Origin: Actinomycetota bacterium
GTDB lineage: Bacteria > Actinomycetota > Actinomycetes > Nanopelagicales > Nanopelagicaceae
Assembly: GCA_009699205.1 (NCBI GenBank)
Contig: WLOP01000007.1
Location: 33,749 to 97,748, forward strand
Reading direction: 5' to 3'
Length of the DNA: 64,000 nucleotides
The translations under genes and the position numbers were made by a program. Shown here piece after piece: positions 19,243 to 27,964 of this stretch (within the stretch, counting starts at the first letter, position 1; every line of letters begins with the position of its first letter). The notes under the pieces were generated by a model. That model saw only the letters and a list, made by a program, of their open reading frames with translations, had not been told where the DNA came from and ran no database searches.

Positions 19243-19860
19243 ATGGGAACCGATAGAGCTGGCTTGCGCCACATCGTGGCCATTACATCGGAATTGGCTC
19301 GCTCGTCGATTCATGGCCAAACAAGCCTTAATCGGACACTTGCACTTGCGTCCGAATTTGATTCGGAATTTCTCATTGCCGGTGAAAAAAGTTTTGTGAC
19401 TGATTTCGCCAATGCAATTATTTGTAATGTGAACGATCCTAAAGATTTTGCAGAAGCGATTGTTGATCTTGATCTCCGCATTCACGCTATAGCAATTCAC
19501 GATGCATGCAGGCCACTCACTCGCACCGAGCAAGTGAAAAACGCCATAGCTGCCTTTTCGAAAGATGTAGATGGTGTTCGGCCCACTATTGATTTCACCG
19601 AAACTTTAAAGTTCGTTGATAGCAATTCTGTGATCGAAGAAACCCTAGATCGTTCAAGTGTTAGACGCGTTTCAACTCCCGAAATTATCCGACTCTCTGC
19701 CATAGATATTAAAGGAGAAGACTCTGGTTGGTTTGTAACGCTGACTGCTAGCGCCAAACTTCTCGACATTCCAGGAGACCCAGAAGCTTTACGGATAAAT
19801 AGCGCAGATGACATTGCTTTGCTTGAATCATTTGCACATTGGAGAAAGAGCGCCTCTTAG
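19243..19860 (+). CDS. Degenerate IspD-like nucleotidyltransferase paralogue
   Basis: 205 residues resembling IspD/TarI cytidylyltransferases in the middle (AIAIHDACRPLTRTEQVKNAI versus VHDGARPL) and at VRRVSTPEIIRLSA / PEALRINSADDIALLESF. The N-terminal nucleotide loop LAAGxGxRxG with its Lys is missing: the protein begins MGTDRAGLRHIVAITSELARSS, so catalysis by the normal mechanism is unlikely. TACCCT ends 8 nt before the ATG (leaderless-like). It is convergent with, and overlaps by 4 nt, a complete IspD. It may be a non-enzymatic partner or regulator, or a decaying duplicate. Confidence 0.6.
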   Translation: MGTDRAGLRHIVAITSELARSSIHGQTSLNRTLALASEFDSEFLIAGEKSFVTDFANAIICNVNDPKDFAEAIVDLDLRIHAIAIHDACRPLTRTEQVKNAIAAFSKDVDGVRPTIDFTETLKFVDSNSVIEETLDRSSVRRVSTPEIIRLSAIDIKGEDSGWFVTLTASAKLLDIPGDPEALRINSADDIALLESFAHWRKSAS

Positions 19861-20555
19861 CCAAGCAAAAGTGTTTGAGCGATATGCAAATCTTCTGCGT
19901 AGGTGATTTTTATATTACTTGCTTCACCCTTGACGGCCACACTCTTGGTTTGAGGGTAATAACGCTCCATGCAAGCCGCTGTATCTGTTCCGACAAAGTC
20001 ATCGCGCTTGGCTTGAAGGTATGCATCTAGAACTTCTTTGCCTCGAAAAGCTTGTGGAGTTTGAACTCGGACAAGTTTCCTTTCCGTTCGAATATCAATC
20101 TCACGCTGATCCACTGCGATAGCAGGTAGCGCTCCTCCATGCTCATGCGCAGTCGACGCCACGGTGTGAAAAAGCTCGCTGGAAGCTAATGGGCGCGCAC
20201 CATCGTGAATAACAACCACATTTACACTGCCCTCTTTAATCGCTGATGCTAGGTATTCAAGTGCGTTGTACTCAGACTCATGGCGAGTTTTGCCGCCATC
20301 GACAAATTCAATCTCCAGCTCTGGAACTTCCTTATCCAAAAGCTCTATTGCAATCTCTTTGTCGAGCGGATTAATGACCAAAATCGTCCGTGGATCATTG
20401 AAACTTTCCACAGCGTTTTTGAGCGATCGAGAAATCACTGCGGCACCATCTAATTCAAGCCAAACTTTGTTGGTGCTGTGACCAAAGCGCGAACCTGTTC
20501 CGGCAGCAAGCAGAACAACTGCCACTCGCATTTGCTTATCCATGGGTGATGACAT
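19857..20555 (-). CDS. ispD: 2-C-methyl-D-erythritol 4-phosphate cytidylyltransferase
   Basis: A 232-residue cytidylyltransferase with all hallmarks: VVLLAAGTGSRFGHSTNKVWLELDG (nucleotide loop and Lys), VVIHDGARPLAS, VQTPQAFRGKEVLDAY, TDTAACME and the C-terminal GEASNIKITYAEDLHIAQ. IspD joins CTP and methylerythritol 4-phosphate in the MEP isoprenoid pathway. TarI (ribitol 5-phosphate) is the main alternative, but the coupled upstream gene looks like DXR-II, which makes IspD the better reading. Its ATG overlaps the upstream stop (TAATG at 20553-20557). ispF is not adjacent. Confidence 0.82.
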   Translation of the reverse strand: MSSPMDKQMRVAVVLLAAGTGSRFGHSTNKVWLELDGAAVISRSLKNAVESFNDPRTILVINPLDKEIAIELLDKEVPELEIEFVDGGKTRHESEYNALEYLASAIKEGSVNVVVIHDGARPLASSELFHTVASTAHEHGGALPAIAVDQREIDIRTERKLVRVQTPQAFRGKEVLDAYLQAKRDDFVGTDTAACMERYYPQTKSVAVKGEASNIKITYAEDLHIAQTLLLG

Positions 20556-21844
20556 TAGGCGTAAGTCAGACCCAATCTATCTTGGAGCCTACGCAAGATG
20601 ACAATCTGACTTGCTTCGTCAAGGTCAACATCGTCATATGAGATGAACTCTCCGACTTTGATTTCTCTCTTAATTACCGCGTTTTGCATCAAGCCGATTG
20701 GTACTAAGTTTTCACGCTTGGCATCTGTTGCAATGTCGGCGTAGCCACGAATCGTGTAACCACCGATGCCATCTATGACATCGCCAGGGTTGAGATCTTT
20801 CTTCGCCATTGAAACCACTTCAGCCTGCAAGCTAGGTGAGTAGAGCGATGCCTCGCGGTCGAGAACTGCTCGCGCAATTGAGAGCGGTGCTTCGACAGAC
20901 GCTAAGTGAAATGGACGATAGAGAGCAAAGTAGGGGCCAGTGCCCATGCCTAGATAATGCATCTCCTCTTTGATGTAAGGAGTGTCTGTGCGAATAATGA
21001 CAAAAACTCCAGGTGCTACATCGCCCGTGCAGTAATCAACAACGCCTGCACGATCTAATACTCCCCCATCTTTTTCTAGGGCAAATACATCCTGCAAAGT
21101 CTTAATCGTCGCCGGCGGTCCATACATTCCACGCTTTGAAAGTTGGAGACCAGTTGTATTGGCAAGAGCTGCCATTTCAATCATTGTCTTGGAACCGTCG
21201 GTAAAGGAACAGAGCATCTTCGGGTTCATCTTCTTTTCTGTTGCACGCTCTCTGACTGTATCTGGCGTGCTCAAGGGCTCAAAAGGATTGTTTTTGCCTT
21301 TGCCAGCAGCAATAATTTCAAACTTCAAATCGCGAGCGAAATCGACAAGTACTTTCGCTTCAATAGGTTCGTCCCCGTGGCATACGGTGTAAATAGCGCC
21401 ATTTTTCTCGGCTGTTGCATGTAACAGAGGCCCAATTGTCACATCCATTTCAACGTTCAAAACTGCGACATCCTTCTTGGCTTGCAGGCAACTGTAAGCA
21501 ACGCGCGCACCAACGTCGGGAAGCCCAGTGGCCTCAACGACAATATCGAATGGGAGCTCTGCAATGAAATCTATTGTGGTTGTTCCTGCTGGCTTTCCCG
21601 CGAGGAGGGCTTGTGTAAGTTCAGTTTTATCATCGGATATTACGTAATCTGTTGATCCAATATCTGCAAATAAACTCTTGATACGCGCAACATCAACATC
21701 AACCACTAGGGCTAATTGCATTCCATCCATGCGCTCTACTTGGCAACCAAAGCCATGTCCCATCTGCCCGGCACCAACAATGGCAACACGAATATCGTGG
21801 CCTCTTCGTTGAGCAAGGTCTAAGAGTTTGCCTGAATAAGCCAT
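20555..21844 (-). CDS. SAF-domain homoserine-dehydrogenase-like oxidoreductase, probable DXR-II (DRL)
   Basis: 429 residues: N-terminal Rossmann fold (IRVAIVGAGQMGHGFGCQVE, about 19-38; VVEATGLPDVGARVAYSCLQAKKDVAVLNVEMD), central catalytic part (GAIYTVCHGDEPIEAKVL, AAGKGKNNPFEPLSTP), and C-terminal SAF domain (SMAKKDLNPGDVIDGIGGYTIRGYA ... LMQNAVIKREIKVGEFISYDDVDL). This is the predicted homoserine dehydrogenase/SAF family that includes Brucella DRL, an alternative 1-deoxyxylulose 5-phosphate reductoisomerase. Stop/start overlap with ispD, the next enzymes in the MEP pathway, supports that reading. Other family members act on other sugar acids, so specificity is inference. Confidence 0.75.
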   Translation of the reverse strand: MAYSGKLLDLAQRRGHDIRVAIVGAGQMGHGFGCQVERMDGMQLALVVDVDVARIKSLFADIGSTDYVISDDKTELTQALLAGKPAGTTTIDFIAELPFDIVVEATGLPDVGARVAYSCLQAKKDVAVLNVEMDVTIGPLLHATAEKNGAIYTVCHGDEPIEAKVLVDFARDLKFEIIAAGKGKNNPFEPLSTPDTVRERATEKKMNPKMLCSFTDGSKTMIEMAALANTTGLQLSKRGMYGPPATIKTLQDVFALEKDGGVLDRAGVVDYCTGDVAPGVFVIIRTDTPYIKEEMHYLGMGTGPYFALYRPFHLASVEAPLSIARAVLDREASLYSPSLQAEVVSMAKKDLNPGDVIDGIGGYTIRGYADIATDAKRENLVPIGLMQNAVIKREIKVGEFISYDDVDLDEASQIVILRRLQDRLGLTYA

Positions 21845-21933
21845 GCCTGTTGCTCGATTCGCTCTAGTTGTATCCTTATATGAAATGAAATCCTACTCAA
21901 GGCTCTAAAACTGAGCAATACAGCCCTCATGAA

Positions 21934-24534
21934 CTAGATGATAAAGAGGGACTTAGCCTTATCTACTGCGCTGTCTCGGCCATCTACTTCCAATTTTCGA
22001 TAAATATGTCGCAAATGCGTTTTCATTGTATTTCCCGAAATATGCAAAGAAGCGCCTATGGCTCCTATGGACAGACCTGTTGCTAGATTTCTCAGAACTT
22101 CCAATTCTCTGCTTGTGAGCGCTTCAACTAACCCCGCTTTAAAATCTTTACTTGTCTGCAGTTCGCCCGTCGCCATGCGCGCGAGTGATTCCATAAACAC
22201 TGTGGAATTTATTGTCGCTAATTTTATTATCAAATTTAGAACTCGTGGCCCTTGAACTAATAAAGTCCTACGTGCACCGTGCTCAGCAGCGATATCAATC
22301 GCTCTGCGTAAATGTTTCAAAGCTACCGATTCTGAATCAAGGTTTATAAATGTGTCATACAAGGCAAGGTAAAGATCTTGCCTTGGAGTACCTGACGCAA
22401 ATCCCGAGTCTTGCGGTCGAGATTTCAGCGATTCATTCTGAAACTCCAAACTTACACGAATTTGCTCTGAAAAACGTGTCTTTGGAATGCGCCCTAACAA
22501 TATTTGGCAACGCGCTTTATCGCCGACCCGATATCTTAATAACAGTTCGTCTTTATCTAAAATTGCATCGATATCAGGACAGAGAATCAGTCTCTCAGCA
22601 ATCGTGCGGGAGGTCTTGAGAATTTCAAAAGCGTCTTTCACTCGGCCAAACGCAAGTTCAAGATCAGAGATCTTTCCTTGTACAAAGAAATACCAGCTCC
22701 ACTGTTTCCATTTCTTTGCTAGTTCACTTAATTCTATAAGTTTGGCAAGTGAAGATTCTCGATTTAAGAATTCGCCTTCACAATGTGCCACTACATATAA
22801 CGCATCAAAAGGTCCCACTACACCAACAAAACCTTGCTCTCGGGCAATTGCAATCGCTTTGAGAGCCAAATCATGCGCCTCAAAATAACGTCCTTGCTCG
22901 AAAAGTACTAGTGACTGCATGCAAGCAAGGTGGTAAGTAGATTCGATATTCCCTACACTTACAGCTAATAGATTTGCCGCGGAATTCGCTTCAATTAAAG
23001 ATTCGCAATCATTTACTATGAATGCTTTGCCTGCAAGTAATCGTAATAGTGGCAACTTATCTTCAACGATGAGCGCAATCGGTGTGGGCGTAACCTCTAA
23101 AGTCATTTTTACATCATTTTCAAGCTCTGCAAATCTACCTAAGGAGAAATTTTTGTATGCTCGTGACATTGATGTAACTTGGAGGACAAATTCTCGCATG
23201 TGAGTGGAATCAGCGGCTCTGATCATCTCGCTGATGAGCGTATCTACTTGGTCGAATTCTGTATTCGCTAGGTGCCCTGAAAGTTCGGCTGAGCTTTGGA
23301 AAATTTGTGCTTCTAGCGTTGGGCCGCCCAGATAGTGGCTCCATTTCAAAAGCTGGTCGCCAAGCCCTGTTGCTGCCATTTTTCGTGCGTTTTCAGTAAA
23401 GATACTGACAATCAAGTCCCTGTCACCTGATTGATGAGCTTGACCCATTGCTTGTGACGTTTTGCCAAATTTTACTAATATATATGCCGCTTTGCGATGT
23501 AGTTGTGATTTCTCCTCTATCCGAGTCGAAAGATCAACGAGTAAGATTTCACGAATGAGAGGATTAATTCGATAACTTCTTGCTGGATTAGACGTTCTCG
23601 TTAAGAATAGCCCGCCTTTAGTAAGTCGCAAGAGGAACTGAAAAGAATCATTGGTTTCTAAAACTAAATCAGCAATCTCTGGATCTATCTCTTCAAAAAT
23701 TGATAACTTGGTTAATTTTACCCGATCCTCAAGTTCAAGTGAGATTAAGGATTCATTCGCCAAATACCTCAGTGGGTCTGATCGGTTTGTGAAGTTTTCA
23801 GTCAATTCACTTATTTGCGCACCACGTGACAAATTACGAACAAGCAGCGAGGCCGCGGCGGGCCATCCATGAGTTGTGGCCATAATTGCTTGCACATAAT
23901 CCTCTTCTTTTGAAACGCCATTGAAACTGAGTAATGAAGAGACTTCAACATTGCTGAAGACTAAATCTTGTCCTGTGATGAGCGATAATTGGTTTGCGTT
24001 AGAATGTTGCGAAAAAGATGTCATTGGTGCGGTGCGCCGAACGATGACAACCTTGCAAGATGGTGGCATTGAATCGATAAAAAGTTGCCCAATTGTTTGC
24101 ACATCACCGACAAGTAGATGTGCGTCATCGACAACACATATGAGTTTTGTTTTCAGCGAAAGTAGTTCGTTACTACCCCTACGAACAACTTCTTCCAGGG
24201 AAAGATCGGGAGACTCTTCATACCAAGGGGCATAGCCAGGAATCACATTTCTGACCGCCTGCACCATGTGATTGGCAATGTCTCCCACACTATCGTTTTG
24301 ATTGGCTGTAAACCAGATAACAGTTGCATTAGATTTACTCGCCCACTCAACAACCAAAGATGTCTTCCCGTATCCAGCCGGCGCGACAAGAAGGGCCACC
24401 CCAGATTCAATAGCCCCGAAGCGGTCAAATAAAGATTCTCGCGAGAGAAAATCAGTGGGTGACATTGGAGGCAAGGTGCGCGAAAGGGTGACTCGATCGA
24501 CCAAAGGTCGAGAAGTAATCGCTCGCGTAGTCAT
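21934..24534 (-). CDS. LuxR family ATP-dependent regulator (MalT/LAL-type)
   Basis: 866 residues. N-terminal STAND ATPase: P-loop LLVAPAGYGKTSLVVEWAS (about 47-65), Walker B KLICVVDDAHLLVGD, then winged-helix and a long helical TPR-like region (~380-780) and a C-terminal LuxR HTH, LTSRELEVLRNLATGLSIGAIGASLHISGNTMKTHLRHIYRKLEV. Such proteins bind an inducer, form oligomers with ATP and activate nearby promoters. The target is unknown; the decayed MFS gene upstream on the same strand could once have belonged to it. Start ATG 24534; the PLVDRVTLSRTLPP motif typical of the family begins near residue 10. Confidence 0.9.
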   Translation of the reverse strand: MTTRAITSRPLVDRVTLSRTLPPMSPTDFLSRESLFDRFGAIESGVALLVAPAGYGKTSLVVEWASKSNATVIWFTANQNDSVGDIANHMVQAVRNVIPGYAPWYEESPDLSLEEVVRRGSNELLSLKTKLICVVDDAHLLVGDVQTIGQLFIDSMPPSCKVVIVRRTAPMTSFSQHSNANQLSLITGQDLVFSNVEVSSLLSFNGVSKEEDYVQAIMATTHGWPAAASLLVRNLSRGAQISELTENFTNRSDPLRYLANESLISLELEDRVKLTKLSIFEEIDPEIADLVLETNDSFQFLLRLTKGGLFLTRTSNPARSYRINPLIREILLVDLSTRIEEKSQLHRKAAYILVKFGKTSQAMGQAHQSGDRDLIVSIFTENARKMAATGLGDQLLKWSHYLGGPTLEAQIFQSSAELSGHLANTEFDQVDTLISEMIRAADSTHMREFVLQVTSMSRAYKNFSLGRFAELENDVKMTLEVTPTPIALIVEDKLPLLRLLAGKAFIVNDCESLIEANSAANLLAVSVGNIESTYHLACMQSLVLFEQGRYFEAHDLALKAIAIAREQGFVGVVGPFDALYVVAHCEGEFLNRESSLAKLIELSELAKKWKQWSWYFFVQGKISDLELAFGRVKDAFEILKTSRTIAERLILCPDIDAILDKDELLLRYRVGDKARCQILLGRIPKTRFSEQIRVSLEFQNESLKSRPQDSGFASGTPRQDLYLALYDTFINLDSESVALKHLRRAIDIAAEHGARRTLLVQGPRVLNLIIKLATINSTVFMESLARMATGELQTSKDFKAGLVEALTSRELEVLRNLATGLSIGAIGASLHISGNTMKTHLRHIYRKLEVDGRDSAVDKAKSLFII

Positions 24535-25144
24535 GCCTAAGGGTGATACAAAACCATGGCAGAATCCAGCCCCACCTCACCCTCCAGGGGTGAAATATAG
24601 GGGGGATTAGCTATTTGTCTCCCGCATGTGATCCAGAATCCAGGTTCGCCAACAAGTGGGGCCACAGCGGCCGCACAGCCGAATGTAGACCGATGCATTG
24701 CAAACGCGATACGGGGTTCTCGTTCACTAAAAAGCGCGTTAACTGCTGAAAGCGTTGAATGAAGAATCATTCGACACCTACCCCTTGAAATAATTTCGCG
24801 GCGAAGATACCTGTTCCGCTAGCAGCGACCGCAGCTAATGCGATGGCGATGGCGAATATAAGAACAGCATCAAGAGTAATTTACGACGCTATCTAATCTA
24901 ACCCATATTTCCAACTGTGATTAGTGGCAAATTACGAATCATCATGGGGATTGCCACATTGTGAGCGTTGCATCCATCATGATCATTGAAACCGCGAGTG
25001 CAATGAATCGCATTGCTTTCCAACGTTGTGGATTGAGTTATGGATTGAGGATCTCAGAAGTACTCATTAAGCCTCCATAAGTCAGTGAGTCCATCGTACT
25101 AATGTGGCAAAGGGATGCACTGAATCTATGAGAAACTTCTCGTT
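24535..25144. other. 610-nt region without an intact gene
   Basis: Between the LuxR-type regulator and the ABC-F gene. Its right half holds the decayed MFS gene (24767-25067, minus). A 77-codon open frame (24537-24770, minus) follows it with an ATGA junction but its translation shows no recognisable or globular pattern. A CCCTCCAGGGGTGAAATATAGGGGGG stretch lies around 24580-24606 without a clear role. Confidence 0.6.
24767..25067 (-). pseudogene. Decayed MFS (DHA2-type drug exporter) gene, N- and C-terminal remnants
   Basis: A perfect GGAGG (25071-25075 region) precedes ATG 25067, which reads MSTSEILNP then a TAA stop. Reading past the stop, the frame continues QRWKAMRFIALAVSMIMMDAT, the first helix and the DAT motif of DHA2 exporters; a frameshift then gives NVAIPMMIRNLPL in another frame, as in DATxxNVALPxI. 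After a further stop, LDAVLIFAIAIALAAVAAS...FAAKLFQG-VE looks like the last helix and C-terminus, so most of the gene has been deleted. At least three lesions are visible; not functional. Confidence 0.6.
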
Positions 25145-26743
25145 ATGATCGCCACACAGAGCCTTGAACTTCGCGCAGGAGCGAGACTTTTGGTCTCCAA
25201 TGTGACCGTTCGTATCAACCACGGAGATCGCATTGGTTTTGTTGGGCGCAATGGAGCGGGCAAAAGCACTCTAGCGAAAGTTTTAGCCGGCGAAACCATG
25301 CCAGCTGGAGGGCAAGTTTTACGAAGTGGCGCTATCGGTTACCTTCCACAAGATCCCCGCACAGGTGATGAAGAAGGGACAGTTGTAGAACGCATTCTCT
25401 CTGTCCGTGGCCTAGATCAAATTGTTGATCGAATGCGCCAGGCCGAGGAAGCAATGTCAACTGCCCAAGGTGATGACCTTGAAGCTGTCATGAATCGTTA
25501 CAGCAGAGCAGAGAGTGAATTCAGCGCTGCTGGTGGATATAGCGCAACATCTGAAGCAGAAGCCATTGCAACAAGTTTAGGCTTGCCCGAGCGACTCTTC
25601 GATGAACCTCTCGCCTCCTTAAGTGGTGGGCAACGTCGCCGAGTCGAGTTGGCTCGTATTCTTTTTAGCGGCGCTCAAACACTCCTGCTCGATGAACCTA
25701 CAAACCACCTTGATGCAGATTCAGTTACGTGGCTCCGCGATTACCTTTCAAAATATCCAGGCGGCTTAGTAGTCATTAGCCACGATGTTAATTTGATTGA
25801 AACCGTGGTTAATAAAGTTTTTTATCTCGATGCAAATCGCAACGTCATTGATGTCTACAACATGGGCTGGAAGAAATACCTACAGCAACGTGAGCAAGAT
25901 GAGCATCGCCGAAAGATTGACCGTGCGAATGCAGAAAAGAAAGCTGCCATCCTGGAAAAGCAGGCAGAGAAGTTGCGCGCAAAGGCAACGAAGGCAAAAG
26001 CTGCTCAAGGAATGTTTCGCCGCGCCGAGAAATTGCTCTCTGGCCTAGAAGAAGTGCGCAAGAGTGACAAGGTTGCTAAGTTGCGTTTTCCTACGCCATC
26101 GCCTTGCGGTAAAACTCCGCTCACTGCGACTGGGTTGAGTAAGTCCTATGGCTCACTTGAAGTATTTACAGATGTAGATCTTGCGATTGATAAAGGTTCT
26201 CGAGTTGTCATTCTTGGACTCAACGGTGCAGGCAAGACAACGCTTCTGCGGATGCTTGCCGGAGAACTCGAACCAGATACTGGTGAAGTAGTCGCTGGTC
26301 ACGGATTAAAAATTGGTTACTACGCCCAGGAACATGAATCTCTTGATTACGAACGAAGCGTTCTTGAAAATATGCAAAGCTCATCCCCTGATATTCGCGA
26401 ACCCGAAGCGCGAAATGTGCTCGGCTCATTTCTCTTTTCAGGGGACGATGTCCATAAGCCAGTCAAGGTTCTTAGCGGTGGAGAGCGCACTCGTTTAGCC
26501 CTGGCTACCCTTGTTGTCAGTGCGGCTAATGTTCTCCTCCTCGATGAGCCAACAAACAACTTAGATCCTGCATCCCGCGATGAAATTCTTGGAGCACTCG
26601 GTGAATATCAAGGTTCGGTAATCCTGGTTTCACACGATGAAGGCGCCGTTCAAGCACTTAAACCTGACCGCGTGCTGTTGCTTCCAGATGGCGATGAAGA
26701 TCTTTGGAATGAAAGTTATCTAGACCTTATCGAAATTGAGTAG
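25145..26743 (+). CDS. ABC-F family ATPase
   Basis: 532 residues with two ABC ATPase domains and no membrane segment. Domain 1: VGRNGAGKSTL, LSGGQRRRVELARI, LLLDEPTNHLD; a charged coiled-coil linker (QREQDEHRRKIDRANAEKKAAILEKQAEKLRAKATKAKA, about 255-295) characteristic of ABC-F; domain 2: LGLNGAGKTTL, LSGGERTRLALATL, LLLDEPTNNLD. ABC-F proteins act on ribosomes, relieving stalled translation or protecting against antibiotics (EttA/Uup/Vga-like). Which subclass is not decidable by eye. Stops exactly adjacent to the convergent MFS gene. Confidence 0.92.
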   Translation: MIATQSLELRAGARLLVSNVTVRINHGDRIGFVGRNGAGKSTLAKVLAGETMPAGGQVLRSGAIGYLPQDPRTGDEEGTVVERILSVRGLDQIVDRMRQAEEAMSTAQGDDLEAVMNRYSRAESEFSAAGGYSATSEAEAIATSLGLPERLFDEPLASLSGGQRRRVELARILFSGAQTLLLDEPTNHLDADSVTWLRDYLSKYPGGLVVISHDVNLIETVVNKVFYLDANRNVIDVYNMGWKKYLQQREQDEHRRKIDRANAEKKAAILEKQAEKLRAKATKAKAAQGMFRRAEKLLSGLEEVRKSDKVAKLRFPTPSPCGKTPLTATGLSKSYGSLEVFTDVDLAIDKGSRVVILGLNGAGKTTLLRMLAGELEPDTGEVVAGHGLKIGYYAQEHESLDYERSVLENMQSSSPDIREPEARNVLGSFLFSGDDVHKPVKVLSGGERTRLALATLVVSAANVLLLDEPTNNLDPASRDEILGALGEYQGSVILVSHDEGAVQALKPDRVLLLPDGDEDLWNESYLDLIEIE

Positions 26744-27964
26744 TTAGGCGCTCTGAGTCGCTGGCCGCACTGGTAATTTCAATCGAAGAGCGAAGAAGCA
26801 GACAGCAAGTAAACCAACAAATAAGAGCGCGACCCACAGTACCCAAAGCCCAGCCCCGAGAAGCGAACCAGCACAAGCTGGCCCCAAAATCATTCCCACT
26901 TGCCACGCATTTGTCGATGCCGAGTTATAGCGTCCTCGCAAATGGTCTGGCGCTAACTCATTTACAAGTGCCGGCAAAACTGGCGACCAAATCATCTCTC
27001 CAATTGCAAAAACAAATTGACAAAGTAACATTGCAAGAACTGCGTAACTCTTAGCAAATCCTCCGATAGCCAGGAAAACCCACGCCGATGCCCAGAACAG
27101 TGTCGCTGCCGCAAGCGCTTTGGCACGAGAAAGTTTCTGTAACCGCTTTGTGACAGCTAACTGAAAGATTGCAATCATTCCCGTATTGATTCCATAACCC
27201 CACGCCAATTGAGACGGTCGCACGCCAGCAACACCTGTCGCAAAAGAGGCGTAACCCACTTCCAGTTGGCTATAGCTCAGGAATATTGCAAAGAGCGCCA
27301 CAAGCCAGACTTTTCTAAAAACTTTATCTTGAATGACGTCGCTCCACCCTCCATCAAGTTTCGCATTTGCTTCTCGCCGTTCCTTGCTACGTCCACCCAC
27401 TTTGCCAAGGGTCAAGATAACTGCAAGGTAAACGAGGTAGGAAATTCCATCGCCGATAAAGAGAACTTGAAAGGTGAGGGGTTTATCTAATGACACTACG
27501 AGAGATGAAACCATTCCGCCTATGCCAAGCCCTAAGTTCATGATCGCAAATTGCGATCCGAAAATACGTTCTCGCAGATGAACGGGGGTGAGTTCCGCGT
27601 TGAGTGCACTTTGGCTTGGCCACATGGCAGATTGCCCGATTGCGCATATGGTCATCACCATGAATGCTTGTGGGGCATTCGTGACAAAGGCCAACCCCGC
27701 GTAACCCAACGCGGAGATGACAAGGGAAAAAATCAGAACAATTTTTGGTCCCCATTTATCAGTGAGCGTTCCAACAGCTGGAGCTGCAATAAGAGATATG
27801 AGTGCGCCGTAGCTAAAAACTAATCCAGCAACTGAAATTGGCATATGGCGGATCGAGTGAAGATAAACAAAGGAGAAGGGCAAAACCATGCCATTTCCCA
27901 GAGCGCTTAGCGAGATACCAAACAATATTCGCCTCACTGCTGGAGGTAGCTTTTGGTTACTCAA
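26744..27964 (-). CDS. MFS transporter
   Basis: About 406 residues with 12 hydrophobic segments; motif A-like GTLTDKWGPKIVLI after helix 2 and NALVNELAPDHLRGRYNSAS in the second half are typical of MFS drug/sugar exporters (MDR-type, DHA1). TTG at 27964 overlaps the end of the upstream ABC exporter gene by 8 nt; TTG at 27976 (20-nt overlap) is possible. No good ribosome site is visible, consistent with translational coupling. Probably the third gene of an efflux operon with the two ABC half-transporters. Confidence 0.85.
   Translation of the reverse strand: MSNQKLPPAVRRILFGISLSALGNGMVLPFSFVYLHSIRHMPISVAGLVFSYGALISLIAAPAVGTLTDKWGPKIVLIFSLVISALGYAGLAFVTNAPQAFMVMTICAIGQSAMWPSQSALNAELTPVHLRERIFGSQFAIMNLGLGIGGMVSSLVVSLDKPLTFQVLFIGDGISYLVYLAVILTLGKVGGRSKERREANAKLDGGWSDVIQDKVFRKVWLVALFAIFLSYSQLEVGYASFATGVAGVRPSQLAWGYGINTGMIAIFQLAVTKRLQKLSRAKALAAATLFWASAWVFLAIGGFAKSYAVLAMLLCQFVFAIGEMIWSPVLPALVNELAPDHLRGRYNSASTNAWQVGMILGPACAGSLLGAGLWVLWVALLFVGLLAVCFFALRLKLPVRPATQSA

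Noticed and set aside
24537..24770. 77-codon minus-strand frame after the decayed MFS gene
   Set aside because: Although it starts in an ATGA junction, the translation has no domain, hydrophobic or charge pattern of a real protein and runs through G/C-rich non-coding-like sequence.
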